Assembly: GCF_900102265.1 (NCBI RefSeq)
Contig: NZ_FNBH01000001.1
Span: 868,001 to 932,000, forward strand
Length of the DNA: 64,000 nucleotides
Source of the DNA: Epilithonimonas hungarica
Lineage (GTDB): Bacteria; Bacteroidota; Bacteroidia; Flavobacteriales; Weeksellaceae
Direction of reading: 5' to 3'
The translations under genes were made by a program, and so were the position numbers. Shown here piece by piece: positions 32,692-40,265 of the stretch (position 1 is the stretch's first letter; every line of letters begins with the position of its first letter). Under the pieces are notes generated by a model. It searched no databases, had not been told where the DNA came from, and saw only the letters and a list, made by a program, of their open reading frames with translations.

Positions 32692-32808
32692 ACCACAAAG
32701 GCACATAGTTTTTAATCCTTAGTGTATTGATTAAAGACAAAATAGCTTTTCTATTTTATCTAAATTTGAAGCTATTATGAACAATTTATTCTATTGTGTC
32801 TATGTGGT
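32692..32808. repeat. Inverted pair of ACCACAAAGGCACATAG-type repeats
   Basis: ACCACAAAGGCACATAG at the left and a diverged inverted copy at 32792-32808 (12 of 17 positions agree) flank about 80 bases, which hold a further 7-bp inverted repeat AAAATAG / CTATTTT. It lies between the HugZ terminator and the end of fabF. This repeat word is common between Bacteroidota genes. Confidence 0.5.
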
Positions 32809-32816
32809 TTAAGTAA

Positions 32817-34052
32817 TTATATTTTTCTAAAAATAACCGTCGAGTTATGGCCACCAAACCCAAACGCATTACTCATAGCGATATTGATTGGTTTTTCTTT
32901 ATTTTCAGTAATGATATTAATGCCTTCCGGAATATTCTCATCCAACTTTGAAACATTAATTGTTGCCGGAATTATATTCTCCTGAATCGCTTTGATACAA
33001 ATAATCGCTTCTGCAGCACCAGCAGCTCCCAACAAATGGCCTGTCATAGATTTGGTAGCACTGATGTCAAGATTTGGACTACCTTTGAAAACTTTATTAA
33101 TGGCGTTCAGTTCTGCTAAATCTCCAAGTGGAGTAGAGGTAGCGTGCGGATTCAGATAATCTACCTGCTCAGGGAGAATCTCTGCATCTTGTAAAGCTAA
33201 TTCCATAGATTTTGCAGCGCCAATTCCTTCCGGATGAGGTGCCGTCATATGATAGGCATCTGCGGTCATTGCTGCGCCGATTAGTTCTGCATAGATTTTT
33301 GCACCTCGGGCTTTGGCGTGTTCATATTCTTCCAAAATCAACGCTCCGGCACCTTCGCCCATTATAAAACCATCACGTTCAACATCGTAAGGGCGGCTTG
33401 CGGCTTTTGGATTATCGTTTCTTGTTGACATTGCTTTCATTGATGAAAATCCACCAACAGATGCTGGCGTAATAGGCGCTTCTGAACCACCGCTTACAAT
33501 CACTTTTGCTTTTCCCCAGCGGATATAATTGAAGGCATCCATAAAAGCAGTGTTGGCAGTGGCGCAAGCAGAAACCGTTGTATAATTGATTCCTCGTAAA
33601 CCATATTTCATAGAAATCATTCCGGAAGCCATATTAGCAATAAGTTTTGGTACGAAAAACGGACTGAATCTCGGTGTTCCGTCTCCTGAAACATATTCAG
33701 TAACTTCATTTTCAAAGGTTTCCATTCCTCCCTGTCCGGTTCCCCAGATAACGCCAATATCAAAAGGTTCAATATTTTCTAAATCTAATTTAGAATCCTG
33801 CATTGCTTCTGCAGCAGCGTAGATAGCAAATTGCGTAAAGAGGTCACTTCTTTTGATTTCGTTTTTGTCCAGATATTTTTCCGGAGCAAAGTTTTTGACT
33901 TCCGCAGCAAACTGAACTTTGAATTTCTCTGGATTGAAATGCGTGATTTTATCAGCGCCGCTTTCACCTTTCAGAATATTGTTCCAAAAAGTATCGACAT
34001 CGTTTCCTAAAGGAGTTACGGCTCCCATTCCGGTTATTACAACTCGTTTCAT
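32817..34052 (-). CDS. fabF: Beta-ketoacyl-ACP synthase II (FabF)
   Basis: Condenses malonyl-ACP with acyl-ACP in type II fatty-acid elongation. The 411 residues are full length. The thiolase-fold active site is complete: Cys163 in TTVSACATANTAF, His303 in LNPHATSTPLGD, Lys334 and His339 in SATKSMTGHLLGAAGA. The glycine-rich end AMSNAFGFGGHNSTVIF is typical. The start codon overlaps the stop codon of the upstream thioesterase gene by one base (TAATG), so the two are translationally coupled. No acpP is next to it. Confidence 0.95.
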   Translation of the reverse strand: MKRVVITGMGAVTPLGNDVDTFWNNILKGESGADKITHFNPEKFKVQFAAEVKNFAPEKYLDKNEIKRSDLFTQFAIYAAAEAMQDSKLDLENIEPFDIGVIWGTGQGGMETFENEVTEYVSGDGTPRFSPFFVPKLIANMASGMISMKYGLRGINYTTVSACATANTAFMDAFNYIRWGKAKVIVSGGSEAPITPASVGGFSSMKAMSTRNDNPKAASRPYDVERDGFIMGEGAGALILEEYEHAKARGAKIYAELIGAAMTADAYHMTAPHPEGIGAAKSMELALQDAEILPEQVDYLNPHATSTPLGDLAELNAINKVFKGSPNLDISATKSMTGHLLGAAGAAEAIICIKAIQENIIPATINVSKLDENIPEGINIITENKEKPINIAMSNAFGFGGHNSTVIFRKI

Positions 34053-34483
34053 TATCTTGTAATTTGTGTTTTGAATAAGTTTGAAGTGCCGTTTGCAATC
34101 AGTTTGGTTTTGTCAGCGTTCCAGACTTCGCAAGTGGCGTTGATGAATTGTTTTCCCAATTTCGTGATGTGTGTTTCGGCAATGATATTTTCACCTTCTT
34201 TGCCGATGGAGAAATAATCAATGACATTATTAATCGTTGTGTAAAACGTTGGTTCGTTCAAAGAAAACATTGTGGCGCCTAACACGTCATCAATAATCGC
34301 AGCGGTTACACCACCGTGAAGATTCCCGATTGGATTCAGCCATTCCGGACGAATCGTGTACTGAAATTCCAAATGACCTTTTTCTGCTGAAATCACAACT
34401 GGTTTCAGCCAACGCATAAAAGGCGAAGGAGAGTCTGTGAATTCTTTTCCGATTAATGATTTCAAATGTGCTAATCTGTCCAT
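34052..34483 (-). CDS. PaaI-type hotdog thioesterase
   Basis: A 143-residue acyl-CoA or acyl-ACP thioesterase. The hotdog helix and catalytic region are PIGNLHGGVTAAIIDDVLGA, with HGG and the acidic residue downstream as in PaaI. The beta strands INNVIDYFSIGKEGENIIAE and LGKQFINATCEVWNADKTKL follow. The ATG at 34483 gives the family-like N-terminus MDRLAHLKSLIG; the frame extends 9 codons upstream without support. One-base overlap with fabF suggests a link to fatty-acid metabolism. Confidence 0.88.
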   Translation of the reverse strand: MDRLAHLKSLIGKEFTDSPSPFMRWLKPVVISAEKGHLEFQYTIRPEWLNPIGNLHGGVTAAIIDDVLGATMFSLNEPTFYTTINNVIDYFSIGKEGENIIAETHITKLGKQFINATCEVWNADKTKLIANGTSNLFKTQITR

Positions 34484-34841
34484 AATTTTAGATTTTATAT
34501 TTAATCGCAAAGGCGCAATATTTTTGAATTTATTAAATTGTTATAAGTCGCCAAGGCAATTATTGAGTCTTAAAAATAAGTTTAATTTGTTTAGCGTTGA
34601 ATCACTCGCAGCCCGAATTATCTCCTATTTGTATATTTTTATTTGAATCGATGAATCTCGTTCCTCGATTTGAGCGGAAATCCTTTTTTGCCAACTTTCA
34701 AGTTCTATTTAATGTGAAATCGTCTGCAAAAAAGATTGACTACGTCAAACCACTTCGTTAGGTTTGGGAGCCCTTCGACAAGCTCAGGATAAACTACAGA
34801 CGGATTAAGCTGCCCAAATTAATGATAATTTAATTGGAAAA
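34484..34841. other. 358-base gene-free stretch holding several repeats
   Basis: From left to right: CGCAAAGGCGCAA at about 34505; AAGTCGCCAAGGCA at about 34546; a segment with TCTCGTTCCTCGATTTGAGCGGA (34655-34677, in two parts); CTTCGACAAGCTCAGG at 34773-34788; and CGGATTAAGCTGCCC at about 34801. The last two thirds resemble the element at 22751. No credible coding frame; I see no promoter with both boxes. Confidence 0.6.
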
Positions 34842-35564
34842 TTAATTCTGGCTCAATTTTGCTAAAGCTTCCTGAAAAACGCCAAGTACAACTTTGGTCT
34901 GTCCAACAGGAACATCGAACTGATTTTGTTCCAAAGCTGTCAATAATTCGTCCGCAACTTCTTTTGGTGGAATTCCGTTTTCGCCACCGATTTCTGCTGA
35001 AAAACTAGTATTGACCAAAGGTGGCAAAACTTCGAAAATCTTAACTGATGTTTCCTTCAAAGCGTTTCTAAGTGATTGTGTATAGCTTCTAAGCGCAGCT
35101 TTGCTGGCAGCGTAAGTCGGAACAGGCGCATAAGAAACCAATGATGCAATGGATGTTATATTGACAACTGCAGAATCTTTTTGCAATAGATGTGGAAGCA
35201 ACAATTCCGTAAAATGGATGATCGTCAGATAATTGGTGTTGATTTCTTTCTTAGCTAATTCGTAAGAATTAGTATTGCCCGCTAAATTGTAATAATAAGC
35301 TTCTCCAGCGTTGTTGATGACAATGTTGAGGTCCGGATGATTCTGGATCAATTCATTTGCTATTCTGATTCTTTCACTTTCAATGGACAGATCGCCCTGA
35401 ATTCCAATGGCATTTTCCAATTGTTCCAAAGCTTTGTCAAGACGTTCCTGATTTCTTCCGTTGATAATGACTTTGTTTCCTTTTTCGGAAAATGATTTTG
35501 CGATTTCTAGTCCGATTCCAGCTGAACCGCCAGAGATAAATACTGTGTTGTTGGTTGTTTTCAT
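34842..35564 (-). CDS. Short-chain dehydrogenase/reductase (DltE-like)
   Basis: A 240-residue NAD(P)-dependent oxidoreductase. The cofactor loop is FISGGSAGIGLEIAKSF (TGxxxGIG type), followed by VIINGRN, the NNAG motif (IVINNAGEAYYYN), the catalytic Ser in VVNITSIASLVSYAP and the YxxxK pair in TYAASKAALRSY. The segment FEVLPPLVNTSFSAE is typical of the DltE-like group. It follows the quinone-oxidoreductase-like gene by 13 bases and should be in the same TetR-controlled unit. Substrate unknown. Confidence 0.92.
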   Translation of the reverse strand: MKTTNNTVFISGGSAGIGLEIAKSFSEKGNKVIINGRNQERLDKALEQLENAIGIQGDLSIESERIRIANELIQNHPDLNIVINNAGEAYYYNLAGNTNSYELAKKEINTNYLTIIHFTELLLPHLLQKDSAVVNITSIASLVSYAPVPTYAASKAALRSYTQSLRNALKETSVKIFEVLPPLVNTSFSAEIGGENGIPPKEVADELLTALEQNQFDVPVGQTKVVLGVFQEALAKLSQN

Positions 35565-35577
35565 AATGTGAGATGTA

Positions 35578-36579
35578 TTATTTTATTTTGATAACTACTT
35601 TTCCCTTTGCTTGTCCGCTTTCGACGTAATTGATGGCGTCATTTGTTTGTTCAAAAGGGAATATTTTGTCTATGGTTGGTTTTATTATATCAGCTTCGAT
35701 AAGCTTTCTGATTTTTGAAAGTTGTTTTCCATTGGCCTGCATAAACAGAAAGGAATAATCTATATTTTGTTTTTTTGCTTCTTTTCTTGTTTTACGACTT
35801 AAAAGTGATATAATAAGCTTCAAAAAAAAGTTGAGTCCAATTTCTTTTGCAAAAGCCGGATCTGGCGGACCTGAGATTGAGATCAATTTTCCGCCGGCTT
35901 TCAATATTCTGAGTGATTTTTCCAAAGTTTCCTGATTTTGGCTGTTCAGGACCAGGTCATAACTGGTTAGAATATTTTCAAAATCCTGAGTTTTATAATC
36001 GATGATAACATCGGCCCCAAGCCGTTTTACCAAATCGAAATTCTTTTCGCTGGTTGTGGTTGCAACGAAAGCGCCCAAATGTTTTGCCAGCTGAATCGCA
36101 ATGGTTCCGACACCACCAGAACCAGCCTGTACAAATACTTTTTGACCTTTTTTCAAATTAGCCTTTTCAATCAATGCCTGCCAAACAGTCAACGCTACCA
36201 ATGGAATCGAAGCCGCCTCTTCCATCGAAATGTTTTTTGGTTTCAGAGCGACAAAGTTTTCATTGATCGTAACATATTCTGCAAACGCACCAATATGGAA
36301 ATCGGGAAGTCTGGAGAAAACTTCGTCTCCAACTTTAAAATTCTGCACTTTTGAACCAATTTTTTTGACAATTCCTGCGATATCGTGTCCTAAGATCAGA
36401 GGAAACTTGTAAGGAAGTATCATCTTGAATTCCCCACTTTTCAGTTTGCTATCCAGTTGATTGACACTTGCAGAATGAATCTCTACCAAAACTTCATTTT
36501 CCTGTGGACTGGGTTCTGGAAATTCTACTAACTTGAGTTTGTCTGTTTTACTGTAGCGTTGTAATGTAAATGCTTTCAT
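35578..36579 (-). CDS. NADPH:quinone oxidoreductase-like protein (medium-chain, zinc-free)
   Basis: A 333-residue MDR enzyme. The N-terminal GroES-like domain has VLVEIHSASVNQLDSKLKSG and LILGHDIAGIVKKIGSKVQN. The Rossmann domain has VFVQAGSGGVGTIAIQLAKH. The catalytic zinc ligands of alcohol dehydrogenases are absent, as in quinone oxidoreductases. It probably reduces quinones or reactive alkenals. The ATG at 36579 is chosen because an upstream extension would run through the operator at 36592-36606. It lies downstream of tetR on the same strand and 13 bases before the SDR gene. Confidence 0.9.
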   Translation of the reverse strand: MKAFTLQRYSKTDKLKLVEFPEPSPQENEVLVEIHSASVNQLDSKLKSGEFKMILPYKFPLILGHDIAGIVKKIGSKVQNFKVGDEVFSRLPDFHIGAFAEYVTINENFVALKPKNISMEEAASIPLVALTVWQALIEKANLKKGQKVFVQAGSGGVGTIAIQLAKHLGAFVATTTSEKNFDLVKRLGADVIIDYKTQDFENILTSYDLVLNSQNQETLEKSLRILKAGGKLISISGPPDPAFAKEIGLNFFLKLIISLLSRKTRKEAKKQNIDYSFLFMQANGKQLSKIRKLIEADIIKPTIDKIFPFEQTNDAINYVESGQAKGKVVIKIK

Positions 36580-36591
36580 AGTTTTATTTTG

Positions 36592-36606
36592 TACCAATCG
36601 GTATAT
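36592..36606. promoter_or_regulatory. Operator-like site before the oxidoreductase gene
   Basis: TACCAATCGGTATAT matches 14 of 15 bases of the perfect palindrome before tetR. It lies 13 bases upstream of the oxidoreductase start codon and 16 bases after the tetR stop codon. Confidence 0.75.
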
Positions 36607-36621
36607 TTTAAGTTAAAAAAA

Positions 36622-37215
36622 TTATTTGATCAATTCTGTGTCGATGATTTTCTCGATTCTTTCTAAGGCGTTGAAAAGATGAGTTTTGTTATTCATCGTT
36701 TTTGAAAGCAGAATTCCACCTTCTATCAATGCAATGAATTGATAAGCATATTTCTGAGAATCAATACTTTCTATAATTTCGTTTTGAGTCTTTCCTTTTT
36801 CTAAAATTCGATTCCATTGATTCGCCCAATTTTCAAAATTCTTAGCAACTTCAGCTTTAAGGAAAGGCATTGTATCGTCAGCTTCTACAGCAGTATTAAG
36901 ATGTGGACAACCACCACGGGAGAAATTGACTTCCCAAGTTTTTCTGTAATAATCTATAATTGTGAATAGTTTTTCACGAGTTGTCATTTCGCTGTTTAAT
37001 TGATTAACGAAATCTGTTTGGAGCCTTTTAGAATTATAAAGATAAACTTCTTTGGCCACTTCATCTTTGTTTTCGAAATTTCCATAAATGCTTCCTTTTG
37101 TTAATCCGGTTGCAGAAGTAATGTCGGACAAAGACGTTCCTGCATAACCTTTCTTATTGAAAAGTTCTGAGGTTTGTTCTATGATAAACTGTCTTGTTTT
37201 TTCTGCTTTTGACAT
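36622..37215 (-). CDS. TetR/AcrR-family repressor
   Basis: A 197-residue regulator. The N-terminal helix-turn-helix is TSLSDITSATGLTKGSIYGN, followed by FENKDEVAKEVY. The C-terminal ligand domain has RGGCPHLNTAVEADD, with a Cys at the position seen in the TetR_C group linked to electrophile or quinone sensing; that link is inference. It lies directly upstream of the oxidoreductase and SDR genes. Matching operator sequences before its own gene and before the oxidoreductase gene indicate autoregulation and control of the two enzymes. Confidence 0.92.
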   Translation of the reverse strand: MSKAEKTRQFIIEQTSELFNKKGYAGTSLSDITSATGLTKGSIYGNFENKDEVAKEVYLYNSKRLQTDFVNQLNSEMTTREKLFTIIDYYRKTWEVNFSRGGCPHLNTAVEADDTMPFLKAEVAKNFENWANQWNRILEKGKTQNEIIESIDSQKYAYQFIALIEGGILLSKTMNNKTHLFNALERIEKIIDTELIK

Positions 37216-37237
37216 TATTTATTTTGAATTGACTTTG

Positions 37238-37271
37238 CAAAGATAAACAAATTATATACCAATTGGTATAT
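37238..37271 (-). promoter_or_regulatory. tetR promoter with an overlapping 18-bp palindromic operator
   Basis: An exact -7 element on the minus strand (TATCTTTG, complement of 37238-37245) lies 22 bases from the start codon. The perfect palindrome ATATACCAATTGGTATAT (37254-37271) covers the spacer and the -33 position, so a bound repressor would block transcription. Confidence 0.8.
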
Positions 37272-37287
37272 TTTGAAAATTTATTTG

Positions 37288-37323
37288 AAAACAAAAACCC
37301 GAAAGCCAAAAAACTCCCGGGTT
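37288..37323 (-). terminator. Terminator of the ELWxxDGT-repeat gene
   Basis: AACCCG / CGGGTT stem (37296-37301 with 37318-37323), with TTTTTG and more T following on the minus strand; 21 bases after the stop. Confidence 0.7.
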
Positions 37324-37344
37324 AAACTTAAAAATTGAAAAATC

Positions 37345-38997
37345 TTACTTTTTGATAATTTTATACGAACTGCTTTTTTGTTCAGATAAAATTTTAATAA
37401 CATAATTTCCTTTTGGTAAAGAAGAAACGTTCATCTGTAGTTTTTTTGTATTAGCTGGATTACCCAATAATAATTTCCCGGAATAATCATAAACCTGAAC
37501 AGAAGAGATCTGTGAATCTCCGGAAATATTGATAATATCAGCCACTGGATTTGGATAAACTGAAAATTGATTTTTACTGAAATCCGTTACAGCCATTGCT
37601 TCATCAGCGGTCACGGTCCACAGTTCATAACCGCTATCGTTATATTTTGCAGTAAAATATAATTTGTCACCCATCGCCGTAAAGTAAGGTGTGTAACCTA
37701 ATGCGTCCTGTGACGGATTCTGTGGGTCAGCTGTTATCTTTTGGGTTCCTGCAACTGTCCCGTCGGATTTCCATAACTGATAATATTCTTCATTATTGAC
37801 AGCTCTGAAGTATAGTTTACCTCCCATCACCTGGAAAAGCATTGGTGAAATAGTAATGCCCATAGAATCACCAGGCCCCGGCAAAACATCCATAAATAAT
37901 TGAGTCCCTTCCGGTGTTCCGTCGGTTACCCAGATTTCTCCGCCGTGCTCCGCATCTCTTAATGTTAGAAATAACTTATTGTTATAAATGATATATTTAA
38001 ACTGTGGAATTACACCATTTTCAGTTCCTTCGTAGACATCTTTCAAGATTTTAGTTCCAGCTTCAGTACCATCTGTTGTCCAGATCTCTCTACCGGTTTC
38101 ACTGCTGTAAGCTGTAAAAAATAATTTTCCATTAAAGTCAATAAAATCAGATGGCAGAGAGTTTCCATTTCCATCAGTATTGATATTTTTTATCATATAA
38201 GTCCCGCCACTGGTTCCATCCGTTGCCCAGAGTTCTATACCGTTTGTCCCGTCGTCGGCATTGAAATATATTTTATTACCAAACGCTTTCAGGTTGGAAG
38301 GGTTGGAACTTTCTGCGTGAATATCTTTTACCATTTGCGTTCCGGCCTCGGTTCCGTCGGAAACCCAAAGTTCGAAACCGTGTTGTCCATTGTCATAATC
38401 GAACCCGTCAAGAGCATTGAAGTAAAGCTTATTATTCAGAACAGTGAAATAAGAAGGATTGGAACCAAATTCTCCTTCACGGAGGTCTGTAACCATTGCG
38501 GTTCCGGCTGTTGTTCCGTCGGTTTTCCAAAGTTCGGTTCCGTGAATGCCATCTTCTGACCTGAAGTATAGCGCATTGTTGAACTCCACAAATTCAAAAG
38601 CATAAGAGCTTCCGTTGCCGGGATACATGTCCTTCACAAGTACTGTTCCTGCTTCTGTTCCGTCAGATGTCCAGAGCTCATTTCCGTTAGTTTCATCTGT
38701 GGCAGTAAAAATCAATTTTCCGTTAAGAATTTTTAGATTGCCAATGTCAGAACCATTACTTCCGGGATTGATATCTTTTACCAGTTTTGTCTCTTCGCCA
38801 TCTGTGACCCAAAGCTCTTTTCCGTGTTCGCCGTCATCAGCTACAAAATAAATTTTTGAATCAAGTTTGATAAGATTCTCCGGTAAAGAATCTCCGGAAG
38901 GATTGATGTCTTTTACCATTTTAAAGACCGGCGTCTGTTGAGCACTAATTTCCAGAAATGAAACCAATAATGCCGCAAGGATAAATTTACTCTTCAT
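37345..38997 (-). CDS. ELWxxDGT-repeat surface protein with type IX sorting domain
   Basis: A 550-residue secreted protein. After a signal peptide (ILAALLVSFLEISAQ) there are about nine units of roughly 46-55 residues, each with a strand motif KLYFxAxD or similar and ending in (E/Q)(L/I)W-x-x-DG(T) near residues 61, 107, 155, 209 and onward. Typical units are ELWTSDGTEAGTVLVKDM and EIWVTDGTPEGTQLFMD. This periodicity suggests a beta-propeller-like fold. The last 80 residues are a type A sorting domain (QFSVYPNPVADIINISGDSQ to SYKIIKK), for export by type IX secretion. Function is unknown; adhesion is only a guess. Single-gene unit. Confidence 0.9.
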   Translation of the reverse strand: MKSKFILAALLVSFLEISAQQTPVFKMVKDINPSGDSLPENLIKLDSKIYFVADDGEHGKELWVTDGEETKLVKDINPGSNGSDIGNLKILNGKLIFTATDETNGNELWTSDGTEAGTVLVKDMYPGNGSSYAFEFVEFNNALYFRSEDGIHGTELWKTDGTTAGTAMVTDLREGEFGSNPSYFTVLNNKLYFNALDGFDYDNGQHGFELWVSDGTEAGTQMVKDIHAESSNPSNLKAFGNKIYFNADDGTNGIELWATDGTSGGTYMIKNINTDGNGNSLPSDFIDFNGKLFFTAYSSETGREIWTTDGTEAGTKILKDVYEGTENGVIPQFKYIIYNNKLFLTLRDAEHGGEIWVTDGTPEGTQLFMDVLPGPGDSMGITISPMLFQVMGGKLYFRAVNNEEYYQLWKSDGTVAGTQKITADPQNPSQDALGYTPYFTAMGDKLYFTAKYNDSGYELWTVTADEAMAVTDFSKNQFSVYPNPVADIINISGDSQISSVQVYDYSGKLLLGNPANTKKLQMNVSSLPKGNYVIKILSEQKSSSYKIIKK

Positions 38998-39110
38998 ATA
39001 AATAATTTCTTTTGAGTAAAATTAGAACCTTAATCTAAGAAAGCGGAGAAGTATGCTTTTAGATATCTGAAAATTTCAAGAAAACAAAAATTTTTTATTT
39101 TTAATTACTT

Positions 39111-39133
39111 GAAAAACAGATGGTTTTATCTGT
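39111..39133 (-). terminator. Terminator after the TPR gene pair
   Basis: ACAGAT / ATCTGT stem with loop GGTTTT; four to five T follow on the minus strand. It lies 13 bases after the stop. Confidence 0.7.
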
Positions 39134-39145
39134 ATTATTTTTAGA

Positions 39146-40264
39146 TTAAGAAATTTTATTTTCGATGTTTTTATTAATTTTTCTCGACTTTTTGACCAAG
39201 AAATAACTTAATATAAAGATTGAAAAAATTAAAATCCCCAGAAGAACCCAAATGATGATTTTAGAATTTTTTTGTTTTGAATCATAAGTTTTCTGCTTGA
39301 ACTCATTTCTTTTTTTGATGAGCTCGTTCACTGTTTTTATCTCTTCTTCAGAAAATTTGGATTGGATAGAATCAAATAAATTTTGGTATTTCAAATGATT
39401 TTCAAAATCATCAAGTTCGATGTAATTTTCAGCCAATAATTTGTAAATGCGACTTTCCATTTCGATTTGATTCACTTCTTTGGAAAGTGGAAGTGCGGAA
39501 AACAAGATTTCATTTGATATTTTGAAATCATTCTTTGAGTTTTTGATTTCAGAAAGCCCGATCAATGCATTACATTCCAAAGATTTTGCGCCATTTTTTC
39601 TGGCATCGGCCAAACCTTTTTCAAAACTGACTTGCGCCGAATCTTTATCGATTTTCAGATAACAATAACCTTTCTGATTGTAAGCCTGCCCGAGATTGGC
39701 AACTGCAAACCCATTGCCTTTATCTTTCTGGAATTCCGCAATGGCCTTATTAAAATGCTTAATCGCATAACCACAATCTAGACTTCTTTTATAAAGAAAA
39801 CCTTTCAGCAGATTGATATTTCCAATCAGATATTTCATAGAATCTGGCAGAGAAACCGATTGCGAAAGTTTGTCCGCCTTGTCCAGATAATGCCACGCTT
39901 CGTCCCGCATTTCTATACGGATATAGAGATTTCCAATTAATCCTAAAGTTCTGATTTGATTGGCGTTATCTTTTGTTTTTTCAGATAATTCATTGGCTTT
40001 CAGGGCAAACTCAATGGCTTTCTGATAATTGCTCAAACCCGAATATCCGTTGGATATCAAGATGTAAGATGAGATTTTATAGGAATCAGAAATATCTTTT
40101 TTCTTCAAAATTTCTTTCCCGGTTTCAATGGTCTTTTCAGGATTTTTGAATAAAAATGCATTAGCAGAACCAATCAGGCTGTCAATTTCTTTATTGTTTT
40201 GTGCAAAAGAAAAATTTCCCAAAACAATCAAAATCATTAATATGAAAATTCTAAATACTCTCAT
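39146..40264 (-). CDS. TPR protein with membrane anchor, lacking a DNA-binding domain
   Basis: A 372-residue protein with a signal peptide (FILMILIVLGNFSFAQ), about six tetratricopeptide repeats (for example YQKAIEFALKANELSEK, EAWHYLDKADKLSQ, LDCGYAIKHFNKAIAEFQKD), a membrane segment (IIIWVLLGILIFSIFILSYF) and only 15 further residues. The neighbour upstream has the same layout plus an AraC-type domain. The gene begins one base after that gene ends, so they are co-transcribed. I found no frame remnant of a lost HTH before the terminator. It may be a partner or a dominant-negative form of the neighbour. Confidence 0.82.
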   Translation of the reverse strand: MRVFRIFILMILIVLGNFSFAQNNKEIDSLIGSANAFLFKNPEKTIETGKEILKKKDISDSYKISSYILISNGYSGLSNYQKAIEFALKANELSEKTKDNANQIRTLGLIGNLYIRIEMRDEAWHYLDKADKLSQSVSLPDSMKYLIGNINLLKGFLYKRSLDCGYAIKHFNKAIAEFQKDKGNGFAVANLGQAYNQKGYCYLKIDKDSAQVSFEKGLADARKNGAKSLECNALIGLSEIKNSKNDFKISNEILFSALPLSKEVNQIEMESRIYKLLAENYIELDDFENHLKYQNLFDSIQSKFSEEEIKTVNELIKKRNEFKQKTYDSKQKNSKIIIWVLLGILIFSIFILSYFLVKKSRKINKNIENKIS

Positions 40265-40265
40265 C

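Noticed and set aside
39060-39145. Possible decayed AraC domain after the short TPR gene
   Set aside because: The 85 bases to the terminator contain no frame resembling an HTH, and a terminator follows closely, so a recent frameshift is not supported.
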